Positions 63,840 through 64,000 of a DNA stretch of 64,000 bases are shown here, piece after piece; position 1 is the stretch's first letter, and every line of letters begins with the position of its first letter. The DNA comes from Thiorhodovibrio litoralis (GTDB lineage: Bacteria; Pseudomonadota; Gammaproteobacteria; Chromatiales; Chromatiaceae), in NCBI RefSeq assembly GCF_033954455.1, contig NZ_CP121473.1:1338501-1402500 (forward strand), written 5' to 3'. The notes under the pieces were generated by a model. That model was not told the origin of the DNA. It ran no database searches and worked only from the letters and a program-made list of their open reading frames with translations. Position numbers and translations under genes: made by a program.

Positions 63840-64000
63840 TCAACGAATCTTCTTACTTTCGTGAACTAAATCTGCGATCGGAGCGCCAGCAGCCGCGCCC
63901 GTTGCTGCCGGCAGGCAGGCTTTCGGGTTAAGCTTGGTCATCGCAAATCCGAGCCCAGCCAGTGCGCCATTCACGTATTGCGCAGCGGTAACATTGGGTT
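63840..64000 (-). CDS. Partial reading frame entering from the right edge
   Basis: The minus strand is open from the edge to TGA at 63840-63842 and would encode about 52 residues, including AAQYVNGALAGLGFAMTKLN and ending IADLVHESKKIR. Composition is protein-like, but no family is recognised and the start lies outside the window. It would be upstream of, and co-directional with, the M23 peptidase gene, 72 nt away. Confidence 0.35.
   Translation of the reverse strand, partial: PNVTAAQYVNGALAGLGFAMTKLNPKACLPAATGAAAGAPIADLVHESKKIR

Overview
The window reads as a high-GC gammaproteobacterial chromosome, most like a purple sulfur bacterium (Chromatiales/Chromatiaceae). That placement is inferred from gene content: ErpA and M23 peptidase neighbours, a DUF6776 protein after argC, DUF29 and AAA/PD-(D/E)XK families, a flavodiiron protein next to a NifO-like remnant, and multihaem cytochromes. 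No 16S rRNA, tRNA or photosynthesis gene is present to confirm it.

Region 1 (1-16.2 kb) is mostly housekeeping: dsbA-like, ygfZ, an RNase II family gene, tolC, aroC, an MFS carrier, a DUF4912 protein whose frame is broken at a G8 tract just before glgA, then leuC-leuD-leuB and a CDP-alcohol phosphatidyltransferase.

Region 2 (16.3-28.8 kb) is accessory. An AraC regulator precedes a large secreted repeat protein with a choice-of-anchor U domain. A 240-residue protein follows, with a type-I-secretion-like C-terminus and a module also found in a giant protein 26 kb away. After it come gene debris (DUF29, AAA/PD-(D/E)XK, GNAT, GGDEF, aldehyde dehydrogenase and HrpB fragments), an intact AAA/PD-(D/E)XK ATPase, a glutathione peroxidase and a thaumatin-like secreted protein in a lower-GC stretch.

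Region 3 (28.5-40 kb) holds a NifO-like remnant overlapping a flavodiiron protein. On the minus strand is a SNF2/SWIM helicase - unknown 410-residue protein - NAD(P)-binding protein operon. Then come a TlpA-like thioredoxin, ubiG, a DUF2939 protein and cca.

Region 4 (40-51.7 kb) is again accessory: a DUF29 gene, a MazF tail, a second AraC regulator and a 2207-residue DUF4347 / FG-GAP repeat / choice-of-anchor U exoprotein. The protein carries an internal segmental duplication. Beyond it is a graveyard: a DUF1778 antitoxin with a gutted GNAT toxin, a PEP carboxylase fragment joined to a DUF4214 domain, and an internally deleted AAA-ATPase-like gene.

Region 5 (51.7-57 kb) is six co-directional minus-strand genes: a small membrane protein, a b-type-cytochrome-like membrane protein, an octahaem cytochrome c, a four-EF-hand protein, a cation diffusion facilitator and a dCache-AlbA/Schlafen fusion. 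Tandem and inverted repeats lie upstream.

Region 6 (57-64 kb) returns to core genes: a NupC-type nucleoside carrier, a rubredoxin of only 56 residues, a HesB/IscA homologue, argC, a DUF6776 protein, erpA and an M23 peptidase. A partial reading frame enters from the right edge.

The most notable structure is the pair of 'AraC regulator + very large choice-of-anchor U exoprotein' loci. They share C-terminal modules and are each flanked by DUF29 and AAA/PD-(D/E)XK genes or remnants.
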